Below, one piece after another: positions 16,312 through 23,646 of a stretch of DNA of 64,000 nucleotides (position 1 is its first letter; every line of letters begins with the position of its first letter). A program made the translations under genes and the position numbers. The stretch is taken from assembly GCA_002839155.1 (NCBI GenBank), contig PGXM01000005.1, positions 1 to 64,000 on the forward strand, given 5' to 3'. The notes beneath the pieces are model-generated. The model worked only from the letters and a program-made list of their open reading frames with translations. It did not search any database and had not been told where the DNA came from. Source of the DNA: Tenericutes bacterium HGW-Tenericutes-1. Its GTDB lineage: Bacteria > Bacillota_I > Bacilli_A > Izemoplasmatales > Hujiaoplasmataceae.

Positions 16312-18075
16312 TTATTCGCCGAGTTCAATAGCTAATTGATTAACTAATTCAGACAAACGGTTTGATACCGCAATAAAGGCATCTTTCTTCGTTAAATCAA
16401 CGCCAGCTTCCTTCAATTGTTCAACCGGGAATTTGCTTCCACCCGATTTTAACAATCCGATATATCTTTCAAAAGCACCTGCTACTTTGTTTTTAACGTC
16501 TTCATAAATTTTTAATGAAGCTGCGAAACTTGTTGCATATTGGTACACATAGAAAGGTGTATAGAATAGATGAGGAATATAGGCCCAAACAAATTGTTTT
16601 ACCTCTTCAGTGGTAATATCTAAATCATAGAATTCTTTGTAAAGATTAATCATGATTTCACTTAAGATATCAGCGGTAATCGGTTGGTTGTTTTCCATTA
16701 ATTTATGAGCTTCAAGTTCGTAGAGCGCAAATAATGTTTGACGGTAGAATGTTGACATAATGTCATCGATTGCACGTTGTAATAAAGCAATTTTATCATT
16801 CTTTGAAGCATTACTATTTTTAATGATATAGTCTAATAAATTATGTTCGTTGAAAGTTGAAGCTACTTCAGCTACGAAAATGGTGTAATCTTGTAAAGCA
16901 GATGGTTGTCCTTCAGCCGCATACATTGAATGCATCGAGTGACCTGCTTCGTGAGCTACCGTAAAGACATCACCTAACGTTTTAGAATAATTTAATAAAA
17001 TATAAGGATGTAAATCAGGCATCGAAGAAGAATAAGCACCGGTGCGTTTTCCATCTGCTTCAAAGACATCGACAAATCCTTCTTTTAACACTTCATGGGC
17101 TTTATCTTGGAAATCTGCCGGGAAATCTTTAATGGAGTTAAAGAATAAGGTTCTTGCTTCTTCATATTCGTATTCTTTATCGGTTTGAACGAGTTCTAAG
17201 AAACGATCATAAGTATGATAGGTTTCAAGTCCCAAAGCTTTTTTACGTAATTGAATATATTTTTTAACAGGGGCAGTCGTCTCTTTCGCCACTTGAGTTA
17301 ATGAGTAATAAACATCAACGGGAATTGCATTGTTAAACAAGTAGCTTTCGACTGAGGTTTCGTACTTACGAGCTTTCATCCATGCAAAATCAGCTTCAAG
17401 AACAGTTTTATAGATATTAGCATAGGTATTCTTATGAATATCATAATAAGAGAATACGGCTCTAAAAATCTCTTCTCTTTCTTTAGGGCTTTTGCTTTTT
17501 GATATGTAAGCACGGTAATTCGAATTCGTAATTGTAACAATTTCACCATTATCAAGCATTACATCTGAGTTTTCCATGTCTGCGACCGATAAAGAACTAT
17601 ATAATTCTCTGCCAGAGGTTGCTAAACGATTGAAATTAGCTAATAATGCTTCTGAGTTATCATCAAGAATATGTTCTTGACGACGGAATAATTTTTCGAA
17701 TCCAAATTCGAATTCATGAAGTTCTTTATGATTATGAGCATATTTCATAATGGTTTCTTTACCAATTGAAATCAGTTCAGGCTCTTCGAATGAACATGCT
17801 TCTGATAATTTCGCAAAACCGATTTGAACCATTTGTAATTGCTTAGCGTTATTAGCATCTTTTTTATTTAAATCGCTTTTTAAAGAAGCGTATTGGTAAG
17901 CTCTTAATCCAACTTCCGTCAATTTTTTTTGTAACAAATAATACTCAACGAATTTTTCTTCGAGATGGAGTTGACCTTTATAAGTAGCGAGTTTATCGAT
18001 AATCCCCATCGTTGTTTGTAATGCTTGATTAAAATCTTCTTGAGTCTTGAATAAATAAGTTAAATCCCATTTCAT
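16312..18075 (-). CDS. pepF: Oligoendopeptidase F
   Basis: The 587-residue cytoplasmic M3B zinc peptidase cleaves short peptides (about 7-17 residues). The HEAGHSMH zinc motif lies near residue 380, and the C-terminal part has the YQYATSFAAS segment typical of PepF. ATG 18075 was chosen because GGAGGT lies seven bases before it; an in-frame TTG at 18090 would overlap the ribosome site. The gene is divergent from spx, as pepF and spx are close neighbours in many Bacilli. Its promoter is an extended -10 (TGgTATAAT). Confidence 0.94.
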   Translation of the reverse strand: MKWDLTYLFKTQEDFNQALQTTMGIIDKLATYKGQLHLEEKFVEYYLLQKKLTEVGLRAYQYASLKSDLNKKDANNAKQLQMVQIGFAKLSEACSFEEPELISIGKETIMKYAHNHKELHEFEFGFEKLFRRQEHILDDNSEALLANFNRLATSGRELYSSLSVADMENSDVMLDNGEIVTITNSNYRAYISKSKSPKEREEIFRAVFSYYDIHKNTYANIYKTVLEADFAWMKARKYETSVESYLFNNAIPVDVYYSLTQVAKETTAPVKKYIQLRKKALGLETYHTYDRFLELVQTDKEYEYEEARTLFFNSIKDFPADFQDKAHEVLKEGFVDVFEADGKRTGAYSSSMPDLHPYILLNYSKTLGDVFTVAHEAGHSMHSMYAAEGQPSALQDYTIFVAEVASTFNEHNLLDYIIKNSNASKNDKIALLQRAIDDIMSTFYRQTLFALYELEAHKLMENNQPITADILSEIMINLYKEFYDLDITTEEVKQFVWAYIPHLFYTPFYVYQYATSFAASLKIYEDVKNKVAGAFERYIGLLKSGGSKFPVEQLKEAGVDLTKKDAFIAVSNRLSELVNQLAIELGE

Positions 18076-18105
18076 GTTGATTACCTCCAAAGATATAGTA
18101 ATTAA

Positions 18106-18114
18106 ATTATACCA
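18106..18114 (-). promoter_or_regulatory. Extended -10 promoter of pepF
   Basis: The minus strand reads TGgTATAAT about 30 bases upstream of the pepF start. Confidence 0.6.
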
Positions 18115-18149
18115 TATTTTAAGAAAATGTTTTTATAATTACATCGATA

Positions 18150-18158
18150 TGATATAAT
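18150..18158 (+). promoter_or_regulatory. Extended -10 promoter of spx
   Basis: TGaTATAAT at 18150-18158, with the ribosome site GCGAGGGAT just before ATG 18186. The promoter diverges from that of pepF. Confidence 0.65.
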
Positions 18159-18185
18159 ATTCATGCTGAAAGCGAGGGATATCCT

Positions 18186-18638
18186 ATGATTACTCTATAT
18201 ACTAGCTCAAGTTGCTCATCATGTAGAAAAGCAAAAAAATGGCTTGAAGAAAACCGTATTCCTTATAAAGAAAAAAATATAGTTGGAATTCGTTTAACTC
18301 GTGACGATATCATTAATATGTTAAAATTTTCTGAGAATGGGTTTGAAGATATAATTTCTACTCGTTCAAAGATCTTTAAAGATAATAATCTTGAAACAGA
18401 AGAGATGAGATTTGGTGAGTTAGCTGATTTCATCATCGATAATCCGACAATCTTAAAACGTCCGATAATCGTCAATGAAAAAATCATGCAAACGGGTTAT
18501 AATGAAGATGAAATTCGTGCCTTTATTCCAAGAAAATTTCGTGATCAAGTCAAATGTGAAGAATGCATGGATGATTGCGAATACAAGAATTGTATTCGTG
18601 ATGTTATGAAGAACGTCAAAAAGGTAAGAGCATTATAA
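18186..18638 (+). CDS. spx: Spx/ArsC-family redox regulator with a cysteine-rich tail
   Basis: The 150-residue thioredoxin-fold protein has the CSSC redox switch at residues 10-13, Arg92 in KRPI and the GYNEDEIRAFIPR segment found in Spx. Spx binds the RNA polymerase alpha subunit and redirects transcription under disulfide stress. Typical Spx proteins are about 131 residues; here an extra tail adds four cysteines (124, 127, 131, 136: CEEC, C, C) that could bind metal or act as a second redox sensor. An ArsC-like reductase is less likely because of the CXXC and the Spx-type C-terminal motif. It is transcribed alone. Confidence 0.88.
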   Translation: MITLYTSSSCSSCRKAKKWLEENRIPYKEKNIVGIRLTRDDIINMLKFSENGFEDIISTRSKIFKDNNLETEEMRFGELADFIIDNPTILKRPIIVNEKIMQTGYNEDEIRAFIPRKFRDQVKCEECMDDCEYKNCIRDVMKNVKKVRAL

Positions 18639-18647
18639 AAAAATTCT

Positions 18648-18673
18648 AAAGATGGATTTTCCATCTTTTTATT
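18648..18673 (+). terminator. Terminator after spx
   Basis: AAAGATGGA (18648-18656) and TCCATCTTT (18660-18668) form a 9-bp stem with a T3 loop and a T run. Confidence 0.85.
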
Positions 18674-18717
18674 TTCTGTTAGTTTTGCTTTGAAAACGTT
18701 TTAGTAATACGATAATG

Positions 18718-18746
18718 TTGTAAATATCGAACAAATAGCGTAAAAT
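18718..18746 (+). promoter_or_regulatory. Promoter of the GAPDH gene
   Basis: TTGTAA (18718-18723), a 17-base spacer and TAAAAT (18741-18746). A palindrome TGAAAACGTTTTA lies just upstream (18691-18703). It matches the first half of the catabolite-responsive cre consensus but not the second, so a CcpA site is only possible. Confidence 0.5.
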
Positions 18747-18791
18747 AGAATAGTAATGAGAATAATCTAAAAATATTTTAGGAGGAATAAT

Positions 18792-19802
18792 ATGTCAGTA
18801 AAAGTTGCTATTAACGGATTTGGACGTATCGGCCGTCTTGCTTTTCGCCTTATGTTTGGAAATCCAGAATTTGAAGTTGTTGCGATCAATGATTTAACCG
18901 ATGCTCAACAATTAGCTTATCTTTTGAAATACGATTCAAGTCAAGGAAGATATGCTAAAGAAGTTAGTTTTGAAGGTACAGATTTAGTGGTTGAAGGCGT
19001 TAAAATTCCAGTTTACGCTTTAAAGAACCCAGCTGAATTACCATGGAAACAATACAATGTTGATGTTGTATTAGAATGTACTGGTTTCTTTACATCAAGA
19101 GAAGCAGCACAAGCTCACATTCAAGCAGGAGCTAGAAAAGTTGTTATTAGTGCTCCAGCAAAAGAAAAAGATGTTCCAACCGTAGTATTTGGCGTTAACG
19201 AAAATACATTAACCGGTTCAGAAACTATTTTATCAGCGGCTTCTTGTACAACAAACTGCTTAGCTCCAATCGCAAAAGTATTAGATGACAATTTTGGCAT
19301 CGTTAAAGGTTTCATGACAACTGTTCATGCTTATACCAATGACCAAGCCACTCTAGATGGGCCACATAAAGCAGGTATCTTCGCAAGAAGAGGCCGTGCA
19401 GCTGCAGCTAATATCGTTCCTGCATCAACTGGCGCTGCTAAAGCAATTGGTTTAGTACTTCCAAGTTTAAAAGGTAAAATGGATGGTATGGCATTACGTG
19501 TTCCTGTTGTAACTGGCTCAGTTGTTGACTTAGTTGTTGAGTTAGAAAAGAAAGTTACTGAAGCTGAAGTTAATGCTGCAGTTAAAGCTGCTCAATCTCC
19601 AACATTAGGTTATACAGAAGATCCAATCGTTTCTAGTGATGTTATTGGCATTACTTACGGATCATTATTTGATTCATTAAGCACGAAAGTCATGGAAGTA
19701 GATGGCAAACAACTCGTTAAAGTCATTTCTTGGTATGACAATGAAATGTCATTTACGGCTCAAATGGTTCGTACTTTAAAACATTTCTCTGAATTAATCT
19801 AA
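18792..19802 (+). CDS. gap: Glyceraldehyde-3-phosphate dehydrogenase
   Basis: The 336-residue glycolytic enzyme oxidises G3P to 1,3-bisphosphoglycerate with NAD. The N-terminal Rossmann motif NGFGRIGRL, the catalytic SCTTNCLAP near residue 152 and the [10 protein letters not shown] segment are all present. An AGGAGGAA ribosome site and codon choice suggest high expression. It stands alone rather than in a gap-pgk-tpi operon; none of the other glycolytic partners except pyruvate kinase is in the window. Confidence 0.97.
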   Translation: MSVKVAINGFGRIGRLAFRLMFGNPEFEVVAINDLTDAQQLAYLLKYDSSQGRYAKEVSFEGTDLVVEGVKIPVYALKNPAELPWKQYNVDVVLECTGFFTSREAAQAHIQAGARKVVISAPAKEKDVPTVVFGVNENTLTGSETILSAASCTTNCLAPIAKVLDDNFGIVKGFMTTVHAYTNDQATLDGPHKAGIFARRGRAAAANIVPASTGAAKAIGLVLPSLKGKMDGMALRVPVVTGSVVDLVVELEKKVTEAEVNAAVKAAQSPTLGYTEDPIVSSDVIGITYGSLFDSLSTKVMEVDGKQLVKVISWYDNEMSFTAQMVRTLKHFSELI

Positions 19803-19818
19803 AAAACTCGAACTATTT

Positions 19819-19843
19819 AAAGCATCCTTCGGGGTGTTTTTTT
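19819..19843 (+). terminator. Terminator after gap
   Basis: AAAGCATCC (19819-19827), TTCG loop, GGGTGTTTT (19832-19840) with G-U pairs, and a T run. Confidence 0.8.
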
Positions 19844-19860
19844 CAAAACTAGAGGAACTT

Positions 19861-20457
19861 ATGGGTATATTTAATTCTCTAATCGATAATTATCAAATAT
19901 TTATCTCGGAAAATGAATGGTTAGCGATTTTAGCGACCTTTCTTTTGCCATTCATTGAAGCCATCATTCCAACACTTCCTCTAGGCGCAATCATAGGAAT
20001 TAATCTTGGGGTTATGTCTCAAGCGTTTGGACCGACATTAGGGATTATTTTTACTATTTTATTTTCGGTTGCGGGATCTTTTATGGGAATGTTTCTTATA
20101 TTTTTGATCATTCGAAAAACACTGACACAAAAGTTTTCTGAAAAAGTGGAATCAAATGAAATCGGAAGGAAATTTTTAAATATTGCACAAGGAAAAAATA
20201 TTGGTATGATGATGGTATTCTTAGCTAATCCCTTTATGCCTAGTTCAATCTTAAATTATGCTTTATCTTTTACAAAAATTAAGACTAAAACTTATATCTG
20301 GATGAATTTACTCTCAAGGTTGATTATCATGTCGTTCTTTGTCTTTTTAGGAAGTTTGTTTGATATTCATAATCATCCGCTTAATGTCATCTGGTTATCT
20401 TTAGCTTACGCAATTGTCTTTGTCATGATATTTATTTTCAAGAAAAGATCAAAATAA
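19861..20457 (+). CDS. VTT/DedA-like (TVP38/TMEM64 family) membrane protein
   Basis: The 198-residue membrane protein has about five hydrophobic segments. The FIEAIIPTLPLGAIIG motif resembles the reentrant-loop region of the VTT (SNARE-associated) superfamily, and a second glycine-rich/proline segment is NPFMPSSILNYALS. Family members move lipids across membranes; DedA proteins recycle undecaprenyl phosphate. ATG 19861 follows AGAGGAAC. An in-frame upstream start at 19834 lies inside the gap terminator and is rejected. The function here is not established. Confidence 0.7.
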   Translation: MGIFNSLIDNYQIFISENEWLAILATFLLPFIEAIIPTLPLGAIIGINLGVMSQAFGPTLGIIFTILFSVAGSFMGMFLIFLIIRKTLTQKFSEKVESNEIGRKFLNIAQGKNIGMMMVFLANPFMPSSILNYALSFTKIKTKTYIWMNLLSRLIIMSFFVFLGSLFDIHNHPLNVIWLSLAYAIVFVMIFIFKKRSK

Positions 20458-20470
20458 GCATCATTGAATT

Positions 20471-20500
20471 AATCCATCGAGAAATCGATGGATTTTTTAT
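20471..20500 (+). terminator. Terminator after the VTT gene
   Basis: AATCCATCGA (20471-20480), GAAA loop, TCGATGGATT (20485-20494), then a T run. Confidence 0.85.
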
Positions 20501-20517
20501 TTTTTTTAAAAAAAGTG

Positions 20518-20548
20518 TTGACATATCATACTATGTATTGTATAGTAT
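20518..20548 (+). promoter_or_regulatory. Promoter and operator of the PadR operon
   Basis: TTGACA (20518-20523), a 17-base spacer and TATAGT (20541-20546). ATACTAT (20528-20534) and ATAGTAT (20542-20548) form an inverted repeat across the spacer and -10 box, a likely PadR autorepression site. Confidence 0.65.
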
Positions 20549-20568
20549 TATGCGTAAGGGGGTATACG

Positions 20569-20871
20569 ATGGATATTCAATTAAAAAAAGGGTTTTTAGA
20601 AATACTTGTCTTGGCTTCCTTGAAAAATGAAGATTCCTATGGTTACCGTATCATTCAGGATGTGTCTGAAATTATGGAAATATCTGAATCGACACTCTAT
20701 CCCATCCTCAAACGATTAGAAGCACAAGATTTTGTCACAACGTACTCAACGGAATATAATTCAAGATTAAGAAAATATTACAAGATAACTAAATTAGGAT
20801 TACAAAAGATAAGAGAATCAGAGTCAGATTTTTTAGAAATTAAAAAAATCTATGATTATATTCTCAAATAG
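20569..20871 (+). CDS. PadR family transcriptional regulator
   Basis: The 100-residue winged-helix regulator of the short PadR type has the hallmarks KKGFLEILVLASLKNEDSYGY at the N-terminus and ESTLYPILKRLEAQ in the recognition helix region. ATG 20569 follows AAGGGGG; the longer open frame starting at 20488 reads through the terminator and promoter and is not real. It heads an operon with a HAAS-domain protein and a DUF4097 protein, the common PadR-HAAS-DUF4097 arrangement linked to envelope homeostasis. It probably represses its own operon. Confidence 0.92.
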   Translation: MDIQLKKGFLEILVLASLKNEDSYGYRIIQDVSEIMEISESTLYPILKRLEAQDFVTTYSTEYNSRLRKYYKITKLGLQKIRESESDFLEIKKIYDYILK

Positions 20872-20880
20872 GGGGAAAAA

Positions 20881-21435
20881 ATGAATAAATACGAGTTTTT
20901 ATATAAACTAAATAAGAATTTAGATTCATTTAAATCAAGTGATCGCGATGAAATTACGCATTATTATGACGAACTCATTCAAGATGCTGTTGATAATGGG
21001 GAGAATGAGGATGCTTTCATCGATCGATTAGGAAGTGTTGAAACAATCATAAGAACGATAAAAAAAGATGATACCTTTGTAACCAATGTAAAAGAGAAAA
21101 AAGATTTCGAGTTAAGAAAAGTCTTTAGTGCCACATCCAAATTAGTAGGGTATGCCATTTTCGTTTTTGTGATTATCGTTATTGGTAGTATTGCATTTTC
21201 ATTTGTTACTTCAGGTGCTTCGCTATTGGTGGTCGGCACAACGAGAATGATAATAGGAATTAAAAATTCAGTTTCATCCATGACTCTTATCATGTATGCT
21301 GGTAACATTTTTCTAGGCATTGGACTTTTATTGCTTGGGGCATCGGGGTTTTGGTGGTTGATTAAACAATCAAAAGATAAATTAGAAAAATTACTGGAAT
21401 GGATCCAGAAAACGTTAGATAAACGGGGAGAATAG
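20881..21435 (+). CDS. HAAS (DUF1700) domain membrane protein
   Basis: The 184-residue protein has an N-terminal cytosolic HAAS domain (about residues 1-65, with DEITHYYDELIQDA and FIDRLGSVETI), then two long hydrophobic segments (about 85-110 and 130-160) and a basic tail. HAAS proteins are encoded directly after PadR regulators and are thought to help control or transduce envelope signals. It lies nine bases after padR and two bases before the DUF4097 gene. Confidence 0.85.
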   Translation: MNKYEFLYKLNKNLDSFKSSDRDEITHYYDELIQDAVDNGENEDAFIDRLGSVETIIRTIKKDDTFVTNVKEKKDFELRKVFSATSKLVGYAIFVFVIIVIGSIAFSFVTSGASLLVVGTTRMIIGIKNSVSSMTLIMYAGNIFLGIGLLLLGASGFWWLIKQSKDKLEKLLEWIQKTLDKRGE

Positions 21436-21437
21436 AA

Positions 21438-22277
21438 ATGAGAAAAGTATTAGGAGTTACATTGTTATTAGTATTTCTTGGAGTAGTATTTACAGTTGTC
21501 GGATTTTTAATGAGCGATGAAACAGATTTTAATCTTATTGAACGTCCGGATTACACATTGACTGAATTAACGTATGAAGCAGATGAAGTGAGTGAATTCA
21601 TGATGCTTTTCAATAATCGTGCCATCGAAATATTGCCTTCAGAAACTGACCAAATTACAATCAGGTACTATGAGGCTGAAAATGATTGGATTGAAGTATC
21701 ACTAGAAGATAAAAACCTTGAATTAGTCAATCGTACTAGATGGTTTTTAGGTATTTCATGGGGCGTTTGGAACTGGGGCGGAATTGATTATAATAATGTT
21801 GAAATTTATTTACCTGCATCAGTAATGGACTATGTCCTTGATATCACAACGTCTAATGGCGCAATTACGATGATGGATATTACCAATTTAAAAGAAGTAA
21901 ATTTTGCATCTTCCAATGGATCCATTAAAATCGAAGATGTCCATGTGACAGATTATTTTAAAGTTGATACCTCCAATGGTAAAATCACTTTAGATTACGT
22001 AACTTCAGATGTCTTAGTTTCAGTTCATACGTCAAACGGTGAAATTGATATTGATCATTTGACTGCTTTGGATATCAACGCACATACCTCCAATGGTGCG
22101 ATAGAAGTTAATATCTATGGTGAATATTCTTTATATCGCATAGAGTTGGATACCTCCAATGGAAGTACTTATGTTGATGGCGATGAAAAGAATGATTCCA
22201 TCTATAATCCTTCACTAGATAACGTTATTAATCTTGATACATCGAACGGATCGATTAGACTTAATTTTATCAACTAA
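21438..22277 (+). CDS. DUF4097 beta-strand repeat protein, membrane-anchored
   Basis: The 279-residue protein has an N-terminal membrane anchor (VLGVTLLLVFLGVVFTVVGF). Its extracytoplasmic part carries seven repeats built on TSNG (TTSNGAIT, SSNGSIK, TSNGKIT, TSNGEID, TSNGAIE, TSNGSTY, TSNGSIR). The spacing of about 18-25 residues predicts a right-handed beta-helix (DUF4097/adhesin-like fold). It is the third gene of the PadR-HAAS operon. Related proteins (LiaX type) sense antimicrobial peptides at the surface of Firmicutes; a similar role is inferred only from context. Its ribosome site AAACGGGGAG is complementary to a loop of the candidate sRNA at 56228-56348. Confidence 0.85.
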   Translation: MRKVLGVTLLLVFLGVVFTVVGFLMSDETDFNLIERPDYTLTELTYEADEVSEFMMLFNNRAIEILPSETDQITIRYYEAENDWIEVSLEDKNLELVNRTRWFLGISWGVWNWGGIDYNNVEIYLPASVMDYVLDITTSNGAITMMDITNLKEVNFASSNGSIKIEDVHVTDYFKVDTSNGKITLDYVTSDVLVSVHTSNGEIDIDHLTALDINAHTSNGAIEVNIYGEYSLYRIELDTSNGSTYVDGDEKNDSIYNPSLDNVINLDTSNGSIRLNFIN

Positions 22278-22278
22278 G

Positions 22279-22306
22279 AAGCACATGAATTTGTGCTTTT
22301 TTTTTA
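22279..22306 (+). terminator. Terminator after the PadR operon
   Basis: AAGCACA (22279-22285), a 6-base loop, TGTGCTT (22292-22298), then a run of T. Confidence 0.8.
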
Positions 22307-22322
22307 ACTAATGAAAAGTTTA

Positions 22323-22331
22323 TGTTATAAT
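22323..22331 (+). promoter_or_regulatory. Extended -10 promoter of pepP
   Basis: TGtTATAAT at 22323-22331, about 35 bases before ATG 22366. Confidence 0.6.
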
Positions 22332-22365
22332 ATTTTTATTAAGTACTATTAAAGAGGTGCCTTAT

Positions 22366-23631
22366 ATGAATGAAAATCGTTTTTCTACTAGAAGATTCAA
22401 TCTCATCAAAGAAATTGAAGATCGCTCAATTGTTATCCTTTACTCGCTTGAAGCTCCTCATAAGACAACGGATCAATATTATCCTTACGAAATCAATCGT
22501 AATTTTTACTATTTAACCGGACTAAAGAAGTCAAATTTTACTTTGTTACTTCAAAAAGATGGTCAAAATCAGTTTGAGTATTTGTTCATTGAAGAAGCAA
22601 CTGATTATTCGAATAAATGGTTAGGTAAGAGAATGACGAAACAAGAAGCATCTTTGGTTTCGGGCATTGAAGAAAAAAACATTTTCTTCGTTGAACATTT
22701 TGATACCTTCTTGCATCAACAAATATTATCCGGACAACGTAAAGCTCTAGCAAGAGCGCCAAAATTGATTTATCTAGATTTATATCGCCATAAACCGTAC
22801 GTTGTTCCAACTGCTTTGATTAAATTAGACGCCGTATTAAAATCATATCCTGAAATCACATATCGAAATGCCAATGAATTCTTAGATATCATGAGAATGT
22901 ATAAAGACGAATTTGAAGTCAATGAAATTCGTCGTGCTATTAGTTATTCAAAAGCCGGAGTTGAAGCAATTCTTTCTGTTGCTACTCCGGGTATCAACGA
23001 ACGTTCAATCGTTGCGATGTATGAATATGCTTTAAAAACACACAATAGTGAAGGAAACTCCTTTAACCCTATCGTGGCTTCTGGTGCTAACGCAACCACT
23101 TTACACTATGAAGAAAATGATCAAACTGCAGAAGATGGATCACTTGTATTATGCGATTTAGGTGCTTTAGCAGGTCCTTACGCTTCAGATATTTCAAGAA
23201 CGTTCCCAGTGAATGGGAAATTCACGGATCGTCAAAAAGAAATCTATGAATTAGTCTTATCTGTGAATAAAGCATGTATCGACTTTGTCAAACCTGGAAT
23301 TATGATGAGTGAACTTAACTTACACGCTAGAAATCTCTTAGCTGAGGGTGCTATGAAACTAGGTATGATTCAATCACCTGATGAAATCTCTAAATATTAT
23401 TACCATAATGTCAGCCATTATCTTGGACTTGATGTTCATGATGTCGGCTCATATTTAATCCCTTTAAAAGCGGGGGTAGTTCTCACAATTGAACCTGGTT
23501 TCTATATTGAAGAAGAGAGCATAGGTATTCGCATTGAAGATAATGTATTAGTCACCGAAACAGGTTCAATCAACCTATCTGAATCTATTATTAAAGAAGT
23601 TAAAGACATCGAAAATTTTATGGCTATGTAA
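22366..23631 (+). CDS. pepP: Xaa-Pro aminopeptidase (M24B)
   Basis: The 421-residue dinuclear metallopeptidase removes N-terminal residues before proline. An N-terminal AMP_N domain (about 1-165) precedes the pita-bread catalytic domain. Metal ligands are visible as Asp pairs in LCDLGALAGPYASDISRT, His in HNVSHYLGLDVHD, Glu in IEPGFYIEEES and Glu in IRIEDN. ATG 22366 follows GAGGTG; the in-frame GTG at 22357 is part of the ribosome site. recD2 follows after 15 bases and may be co-transcribed. Confidence 0.94.
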   Translation: MNENRFSTRRFNLIKEIEDRSIVILYSLEAPHKTTDQYYPYEINRNFYYLTGLKKSNFTLLLQKDGQNQFEYLFIEEATDYSNKWLGKRMTKQEASLVSGIEEKNIFFVEHFDTFLHQQILSGQRKALARAPKLIYLDLYRHKPYVVPTALIKLDAVLKSYPEITYRNANEFLDIMRMYKDEFEVNEIRRAISYSKAGVEAILSVATPGINERSIVAMYEYALKTHNSEGNSFNPIVASGANATTLHYEENDQTAEDGSLVLCDLGALAGPYASDISRTFPVNGKFTDRQKEIYELVLSVNKACIDFVKPGIMMSELNLHARNLLAEGAMKLGMIQSPDEISKYYYHNVSHYLGLDVHDVGSYLIPLKAGVVLTIEPGFYIEEESIGIRIEDNVLVTETGSINLSESIIKEVKDIENFMAM

Positions 23632-23646
23632 GATAATCAGGAAAGG

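Noticed and set aside
18691-18704. Catabolite-responsive (cre) site before gap
   Set aside because: Only the first half fits the consensus; recorded only as a possibility in the promoter entry.
20488-20568. N-terminal extension of the PadR gene
   Set aside because: It runs through the preceding terminator and the TTGACA/TATAGT promoter; ATG 20569 has a strong ribosome site.
21849-22250. DNA tandem repeat in the DUF4097 gene
   Set aside because: The TSNG repeats are protein-level; the DNA copies differ in spacing and codons.
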